DNA of 64,000 bases from Actinostola sp. cb2023 (taxonomy: Eukaryota; Cnidaria; Anthozoa; Actiniaria; Actinostolidae). The DNA is taken from NCBI GenBank assembly GCA_033675265.1, contig JAUJYZ010001512.1, forward strand, positions 402,501 to 466,500. Reading direction: 5' to 3'. Positions 1 to 9,100 of the stretch are shown here, one piece after another (position 1 is the stretch's first letter; every line of letters begins with the position of its first letter). Both the position numbers and the translations under genes were made by a program. The notes beneath the pieces are model-generated. The model worked only from the letters and a program-made list of their open reading frames with translations, had not been told where the DNA came from and did not search any database.

Positions 1-152
1 AGAATGCTCATGGATCAGCCTATTCTTGGTGCCCCAAGACACTATCAGGCAGCCACTGGCTAAAGTTTGACTTGGGCTATGCGATGCTTGTCACAGGTGT
101 CATCACTCATGGAAGAGGAAACGGCGGGTTACGATGGGTCACCAAATATAAG
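1..152 (+). CDS. Exon: N-terminal half of F5/8 type C domain
   Basis: The frame reads NAHGSAYSWCPKTLSGSHW, then LKFDLGYAMLVTGVITHGRG, up to KYK at a gtataa donor (phase 0). The W-L-x-x-D-L-G and V-T-G-V/I-x-T-x-G-R pattern is that of discoidin domains. The exon is open at the window edge. Confidence 0.8.
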
Positions 153-3100
153 GTATAATCAATTGGGTATAATATTGACATTCTCAACTGGGTTCCCTGT
201 GTCATCCAGATCTCACGTATTTCAGTGCGTCTCGTGCGGGATTTTTATCAGCTGAATACTCCAGTTTCGCGTTGTCTAGAGATGACCGTTGTCCTTGACA
301 AAAGACGCATTTGTACAGGCTTAGCCTCGATTCAGAAAACAGTCCGTGCAATTCAAAAATGTTTCTATTGTTTCATTTTTTTCATTTTCGTGTTCTTGTT
401 GATATTGGTGAATAATTTACACTGACTCGAGGCTAACCCTGTACAAATGCGTCTGATGTCAATAAGTACAGCGGTTTTACAACGGGATCTGTGAACGCGA
501 AAAGGGACTATTGCAAGGTTTCAATAGAATTTACTCTGCTTGATAGCACGGGGTGGTCAGTATTTGACAACCATATTTGGTGCCTTTAATCAACTGATTG
601 AAACCCAGCAATAGATCGATATTATACATAATTCATGATAAAAAAATGCCCCAAAAAAGAAACGTATAACGATAATAATACATAAATTAATCAAATTAAA
701 GCTTATTGTTATAAAGGTCCTGTATGTTATATAAACACAACAATAAATGAATCAGCGATGAACTGAACGTCATTTCTTTCAAGGTTTCTTACAGTCTTGA
801 CAACATCAAATGGGTTGTCTACACAGATAAAGGTACATCACAGAACAAGGTATGTAGAGGTAGCAGCCTGGGGGCATAGGTCAAGATATGTAGAGGTAGC
901 AGCCTGGGGGGCATAGGACAAGGTATGTAGAGGTAGCAGCCTGGGGGGCATAGGACAAGGTATGTAGAGGTAGCAGCCTGGGGGGCATAGGACAAGGTAT
1001 GTAGAGGTAGCAGCCTGGGGGGGCATAGGACAAGGTATGTAGAGGTAGCAGCATGGGGGGACATGGGACAAGGTATGTAGAGGTAGCAGTGGGGGGCATG
1101 GGACAAGGTATGTAGAGGTAGCAGCATGGGGGGCATAGGACAAGGTATGTAGAGGTAGCAGCCTGGGGGGCATAGGACAAGGTATGTAGAGGTAGCAGCC
1201 TGGGGGGCATAGGACAAGGTATGTAGAGGTAGCAGCCTGGGGGGCATAGGACAAGGTATGTAGAGGTAGCAGCCTGGGGGGCATAGGACAAGGTATGTAG
1301 AGGTAGCAGCCTGGGGGCATAGGACAAGGTATGTAGAGGTAGCAGCCTGGGGGGCATAGGACAAGGTATGTAGAGGTAGCAGCCTGGGGGGCATAGGACA
1401 AGGTATGTAGAGGTAGCAGCCTGGGGGGCATAGGACAAGGTATGTAGAGGTAGCAGCCTGGGGGGCATAGGACAAGGTATTTAGAGGTAGCAGCCTGGGG
1501 GGCATAGGACAAGGTATGTATGTAGAGGTAGCAGCCTAGGGGGGGCATAGGACAAGGTATGTAGAGGTAGCAGCCTGGGGGGCATAGGACAAGGTATGTA
1601 GAGGTAGCAGCCTGGGGGGCATAGGACAAGGTATGTAGAGGTAGCAGCCTGGGGGGCATAGGACAAGGTATGTAGAGGTAGCAGCCTGGGGGGCATAGGA
1701 CAAGGTATGTAGAGGTAGCAGCCTGGGGGGCATAGGACAAGGTATGTAGAGGTAGCAGCCTGGGGGGCATAGGACAAGGTATGTAGAGGTAGCAGCCTGG
1801 GGGGCATAGGACAAGGTATGTAGAGGTAGCAGCCTGGGGGGCATAGGACAAGGTATGTAGAGGTAGCAGCAGCCTGGGGGGCATAGGACAAGGTATGTAG
1901 AGGTAGCAGCCTGGGGGGCATAGGACAAGGTATGTAGAGGTAGCAGCCTGGGGGGCATAGGACAAGGTATGTAGAGGTAGCAGCCTGGGGGGCATAGGAC
2001 AAGGTATGTAGAGGTAGCAGCCTGGGGGGCATAGGACAAGGTATGTAGAGGTAGCAGCCTGGGGGGCATAGGACAAGGTATGTAGAGGTAGCAGCCTGGG
2101 GGCATAGGACAAGGTATGTAGAGGTAGCAGCCTGGGGGGCATAGGACAAGGTATGTAGAGGTAGCAGCCTGGGGGGCATAGGACAAGGTATGTAGAGGTA
2201 GCAGCCTGGGGAGGCATAGGACAAGGTATGTAGAGGTAGCAGCCTGGGGGGCATAGGACAAGGTATGTAGAGGTAGCAGCCTGGGGGGCATAGGACAAGG
2301 TATGTAGAGGTAGCAGCCTGGGGGGCATAGGACAAGGTATGTAGAGGTAGCAGCCTGGGGGGCATAGGACAAGGTATGTAGAGGTAGCAGCCTGGGGGGC
2401 ATAGGACAAGGTATGTAGAGGTAGCAGCCTGGGGGGCATAGGACAAGGTATGTAGAGGTAGCAGCCTGGGGGGCATGTAGGGACCTGGGGTATGTAGGTA
2501 TGTAGGTAGCAGCCTGGGGGGCATAGGACAAGGTATGTAGAGGTAGCAGCCTGGGGGGCATAGGACAAGGTATGTAGAGGTAGCAGCCTGGGGGGCATAG
2601 GACAAGGTATGTAGAGGTAGCAGCCTGGGGGGCATAGGACAAGGTATGTAGAGGTAGCAGCCTGGGGGGCATAGGACAAGGTATGTAGAGGTAGCAGCCT
2701 GGGGGGCATAGGACAAGGTATGTAGAGGTAGCAGCCTGGGGGGCATAGGACAAGGTATGTAGAGGTAGCAGCCTGGGGGGCATAGGACAAGGTATGTAGA
2801 GGTAGCAGCCTGGGGGGCATAGGACAAGGTATGTAGAGGTAGCAGCCTGGGGGGCATAGGTCAAGGTATGTAGAGGTAGCAGCCTGGGGGAAATAGGACA
2901 AGGTATGTAGAGGTAGCAGCCTGGGGGACATAGGACAAGGTATTTAGAGGTAGCAGCCTGGGGGGCATAGGACAAGGTATGTAGAGGTAGCAGCCTGGGG
3001 GGCATAGGACAAGGTATGTAGAGGTAGCAGCCCGGGGGGCATAGGACAAGGTATGTAGAGGTAGCAGCCTGGGGGGCATAGGACAAGGTATGTAGAGGTA

Positions 3101-6100
3101 GCAGCCTGGGGGGCATAGGACAAGGTATGTAGAGGTAGCAGCCTGGGGGGCATGGGACAAGGTATGTAGAGGTAGCAGCCTGGGGGGCATAGGACAAGGT
3201 ATGTAGAGGTAGCAGCCTGGGGGGCATAGGACAAGGTATGTAGAGGTAGCAGCCTGGGGGACATAGGACAAGGTATGTAGAGGTAGCAGCCTGGGGCATA
3301 GGACAAGGTATGTAGAGGTCTCACAAGGTACTTAAGGCCTGTAAGCCTTAAATAGAGAAAAACGTATGTCTAATCAGACTAAACATCACAAAACTGGCAC
3401 AGCATGAGGAGTTTTAAGGTCATTTAGTGAATGAAATCCAAAACAGCGTATCACGTGATTAACCACGTGACAAAGAATTTTAAAACAAATATAAAATGCG
3501 GTCGCCAGTTTAAGAGGAAAGTGAAAGCAAATAGTTGTGTATAATCACGTTTATTATCATCTATTAACCCTCGTTTAGAAAACCTGTCTCCCACTTCTTG
3601 CAAGGAGAATATTTCGGAAAAGAGGTCACGTGACCATTTCATCAGATTATATTTCTGTAGTTTTCTCTTAAACTATATATAATTCCGAGGTTTTCTAAAC
3701 GCTATCTTGTTTAAGAGGTAGCATCCTGGGGGGCTATTACGTAAAAGGTATTTATTGTGAATTGAATTCGCGACCGCATGGGAAAAGGTATTTTCCTCCA
3801 TAAGGTCACGTGACCACATGGGTCACAATTGTAGATCCAAAATGTCTCAAATCCTGGGGGGCTTATGCCTAAATATGAGTGCCTAAGTAAATTAGCAGCA
3901 GCGAGTTATTACAAGAAATGTGAGGTAGCAGTTGCCTTTTGAACCAGGCCTTAGGTACCTAGAGGTAGCAGCCTGGGAGGCATGGGACAAGGTATGTAGA
4001 GGTAGCAGCCTGGGAGGCATGGGACAAGGTATGTAGAGGTAGCAGCATGGGGGGCATAGGACAAGGTATGTAGAGGTAGCAGCCCTGGGGGCATAGGACA
4101 AGGTATGTAGAGGTAGCAGCCTGGGGGCATAGGACAAGGTATGTGGGCTAGTGGGAATTAGTGGATTGTCATTGATCAATCGTATGACCACTTACTAACA
4201 TCATTTTTTTTGTTAACATGCACCCCCCCCCCCCCCCCCTCCCCCCAATCCAGCAGTTTCCTTTTGGGGATGACTCCCCCCCCTTCTATCAATTCATAAT
4301 ATACTTTATACTTTCTATACCGTAAAGTTCCGAAAGTAGCGAGTCCCCGAAAGTAGCGACCCCCCGAAAGTAACAGTAAATATTGATGCTTGCTAGCAAA
4401 TCCCGAAAGTAACAACCACCCGAAAGTACCTAGCGATCCTCCTCTAGATCGATGATTAGATTAGATGACGAACAGCACTAGCAAACAGCACGCAAAGAGA
4501 CAGAACATTTACTGCTACACCGCGATAAGCAAATGTAACAAAAGAAATTGTCATAATAAAATACGCTATAGATCCTGTGAATATTTTTCTGTTGGAGTTA
4601 CAATGGATAAAATACCGTACACGATGTCGTACAAGGTACACGGTATGGCTTCTAAATAGTTAATTGATTTTAGCACCCCGAATGTAGCGACCACCCGAAG
4701 GTTTGTAAAACGGAAATTGTAAATGATTATTTCACTCTGTTTGCATTTCTAAAGGTGCTTTCTGAAGACTTTCTCTGGGTTTGAAAATTTGAAATCTAGA
4801 GCCTTGGAAATATCATTTTCTTCGTTTTCCAGCGGACTTTCTCGCTACATAAATACATAGTAAAATGCTGCCGATAATAACTCAGGGCTTCAAAATTTGT
4901 TTGTATTTATTTTGTTTGAGACTGTTCACTGGGGCTGCTACTAACTACAATTATACATGTACGTACACTGAGTAGAGATAAATACCGAGAACGAAGGCAA
5001 TAACTGAGGATAAATACACTGCCGTTTCCTGGCTGAGTCAGGCCCCTCGCCAGTTATTGATCTCATAATGTTACTAGTCAGCTGTTAGGATTTTGTCTTA
5101 TTCCCCATTCACACCAAACCTTGTTTAGTTAAACTGAGTTTAGATCTCAGTAGGTAGTATTGCAAATTCCAGCGTTCAATACTATAATAACCTACTAATT
5201 GACTCCACTATATATACACCTTACATTTTAGTGTCATTTGTCTCTCACTTTCACCTGTACAATTTTTATTAGTTATTATTATTTTCTTATTACTGATGAA
5301 GACCGAAGGTTGAAACGTTTAGTAAAGTTTTCAGGACATTAGAAGTTGCCTGCCTTCTTTTATATACTTTATACTTCGCCAATAATTATTATATATATTA
5401 CTACATCGCTACTAGTACTGACGGACATTCACCTATTTATATGCACTTTAAAACATTGGTGTGAATGGGGTATTACATTTCAATTTATATATATATATAT
5501 ATTTCTTATAATATATTTCTTATATTATACTTCTTGGCATCTAATAACTGTTCTTCACATTTCCTTATAATATATTATATTTCAAGGATTTTAAATTGTA
5601 CGCAAGCGCGTATTTGCACACTACATCCCTGACGTAAAGCGAGCGCCGTAGGCGCCAACCACTAGGGTGGTATGGCCGCATGCCCCCCAGAACATTTTGA
5701 AATCCAGAGGGTCGAAAATGATATTTCCAGCGTTCTGTTTGTGATTGTATTGCTATTAGTTCCTACACTGTCTGAGCAAACCAATGCATATTGAAATTGA
5801 AAAAAGTATAAAAACTATTAGTATCTAACTGGTTAGGTAAAGGTCAGCAGATTTTGATAATTAGTAAATTGACCCCCCCCCCCCCCCCTCTTTCAAACCT
5901 TTTTTGGGGGTAGCCTTCATTGATGCCATATTTTTTTTAAGGTGACCCACCCCTAATTCCACACACACCCCCCCCCCCCCCCCCCCCATGCCCATAAAAA
6001 ATGAACGGTCCGGAAATAATTCACAACACGGTCATCTCGTCGCACATATCATTTCTTAACCCTCCCTATCCCCAGCGGGGTGCTTGGTTGTATATCAGTA

Positions 6101-9100
6101 GTGGAGGGGTGATTAATGGTTTTCTTGGTAGATATTCCAAGGCAATACGGATGACACTGGGTATGTGACGGGGAAGTTTGACCGGGATATAAAGGCTCGG
6201 TATGTCAGGATTCATCCCACGGCCTGGCAACCAAGCAATAAAATACTATGTATACAAGCATCTGTAATTGGCCGTCGAAAAGGTAGAACCAGTAGCCCAC
6301 CATATGGCTGCTTTATTGTTATTTATTTGTTCAGTTCTTCATATTTTAATAGTTGATATGCGATGTTTAGTCACCTTTTTCAAATCAAGTGGGAAACTGG
6401 GTTCGAACCATGACCGCAAAGCATGCATGGATTGTTTGAATGGACAGACTCCGCACCCGCCATCTTATTTAAAATATATGTTTTGTCAGTGATTTTTCAT
6501 GGCCTTTTAACTGCATGTCAAGACGAACTGGCTTCTGTTGGGGGCATCACTTGTTATTCCTGTATTTCTTAAGGGTGTTAAGCAATTTTCTAAAAAACAG
6601 ACTGAACATAATAAAAAAGTAGCTAGCTTGCGTATTTTAGACTGATGGAAAGGATCAAACATTGGCATATTTTTGATCACAGAATTCCAATTGCAATAAG
6701 CCAGTTCAGACGCTCTACTAGCGTGAAGTCGGGCTTCTAACTGAAATGCAGCCTTTTTGAACTAAATATAGATATCTTAGACGTAGTTAAATATCTCCTT
6801 CAATGAGAATGATGGTCCAGGTGTTAAGGCAGATTCATAATAAGGACATTAAAACAAAGGTAAAAACACAAAAATAACTTTGATACCTTTTGTCTCCATC
6901 TCCCCAAATTGAAAAACGTGATTTGTGACGTAACAGGTCACGTGACCCATCCCTTATTTTGAAATACGTACCAAAATGTTAAGTTTCATGAGATATATTA
7001 TGTAGTCGAAAATCGTTTTGTTTTTCTGTTCCAAACACAATTAAGGCAAATTTAACGTTTTAGGGGAATTCTTTAAAATCCCAGGCCTTAACATGCTTGA
7101 GTGAATAACAATGACATAGTTTATTTGGTTCCATAAATATATCCAATGGCATACAAATACAAATACCGTACACATAAACTAGACATCGCAGAGTGATTAA
7201 ACAATGTTTGGATGAAGTGTAAATATGGGTTTACGACCCGCTCGGCTCGCGTGTATCAACTCACTTCGTTCGAAGTTCTAAAGATCTCTAAACCCTTTGC
7301 AGTACTAGTAGTACTGGATTGATATTAAAATCCGTATCTATGAATTATTGTCGTTATTTTGAAAACAAGACGACATATAACCTTCCTAGCTCCAACAACA
7401 AAATTAACAAGGTTTGTAAAGAAGTGAATTCTCGTGTTGATAAACCATGTTGTTAGAGCCTTCGGTGATTATCTTAGCGGCCGGCACAGGGCGCATGCGC
7501 TGTAGAACCCAGTTGGCGATTTGAGGTCAACAACAAAGAACGGAGTGCATTTTTAGAGTCGGAGCTTCCACAGGAAGCCCGACTAATAACACAAACGTGA
7601 TATACAGCTATTTCAAAAAAGGTTGGTGAAGGTTTTGTTGCATCTTGCATGTTGCATACCAAGCCCGAAATGCACTATGGGCGATGTGAATGGAGTCAGC
7701 GAAAGGTCACAACAATTATGGACTTTGGGAATTTTCCCAAACTTTGTCTTCGCAATATGGAACAGGCATAATTTCTTCTGTATGTGCATGCTGACATTAT
7801 TTATCTACGATCCACAATACATTTCGGGCTTGGTATGCAAGATGCAAGATGCAACAAAACCTTCACCAACCTTTTTTTGAAATAGCTGTAATCGGGATAA
7901 AATCGCATGCGCACTGAACCTTATTCCGGCTTAAACTCTCAACTGGCTTATTGCGGTCATGGTTCGAACCCAGTTTTCTTCACGATTTGCAAAAGACGTA
8001 GCACTGTATTACGTGCAAATGAACGTGAATAGTAATTTTCTTCACTCGCTTCATTTCAGGATCTCTGGGTTCACCAGTGTTTATTAACCAAGACAATACT
8101 AACAACAATGTTGTTGTTTATGAACACGAAGATGTCGTACTACTCTGTGAAGCGGTCGGTGATTCGCCAATCACTGTCACGTGGTTCTTTAAACGTCACG
8201 TGGTTAGTAGTTATACTAGTTTCAATCTCCAAAACGCAAGCAAGGATAATCAAGGGATTTACACATGTACTGCCAGCAACGCACGTGGATCAAATACCAA
8301 AACCTTGCATCTTGAAGTGAAAGGTAATACAACTCGCTATTATATACTTCGTCTGTACAATCTTCGTGATTATATTATTATTGTATGGCAAATAAAATTG
8401 GTGAATTGTGATTGGTCAATTAGTGGTCCATAACTTCCCGTATGGACCGTAGAGAATGAAAATATCATTTTTGTGTGTATTTGTTTGTGCAGAAGCCATA
8501 TAATTTGTTCGGACAATACCGTATTTAAAGTTATGGATCCTTTTTTTCTTCTTTTTTTTTAACTCAGTGATAAATACTCGGTCCATAACTTCCGGTACGA
8601 ACCTCACAATCGGTTAATAAGAAGTATTTATTAACCTCGCTTGCTCGGTCCGTACGGGAAGTTATCGGACTCCTCGATTATTCCCATTTTTTATGGCCCG
8701 CGCGCTAAGCGCTTGGGCCATAAGGCCGTACGAAAAAACCCGGTCCATAACTTCCCGTACGGACCGAGCAAGCGAGGTTAATAAGAGATATATATAACTC
8801 GTTCAATAATTTACTGTGAATTATAAATGTGAAGTACAAGGAAGCTGGTAAATGAGCTATGGACTGGGTATAGTTTGAATAGAATATTGGGTCCATTCTG
8901 GGGGAACTGAGAATTATGGAGAATCTGGCGAACAGTTTTTTTACAACGGTTCTATTATCAAGAACTATAGAGTCGTTTTCGTACGAGTGGGAAAGTTTAG
9001 CCGTTCCGTGCCGTATTGAAAGAGTTTGATTGGATGAGATGCATCTGCACGCTTTTTGATTGGTTCAGAAAGGAAGCCATTTGAGTGTCACGGTACGGTA

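Noticed and set aside
819..3324. Several overlapping minus-strand ORFs up to 697 codons (RLLPLHTLSYAPQAATSTYL-type repeats)
   Set aside because: They are the three frames of one 37-bp intronic satellite. No start context, domain or splice support.
6403..6425. GGGTTCGAACC, box-B-like, as part of a tRNA
   Set aside because: No matching cloverleaf stems or box A; it is part of an inverted dispersed repeat also seen near 7960.
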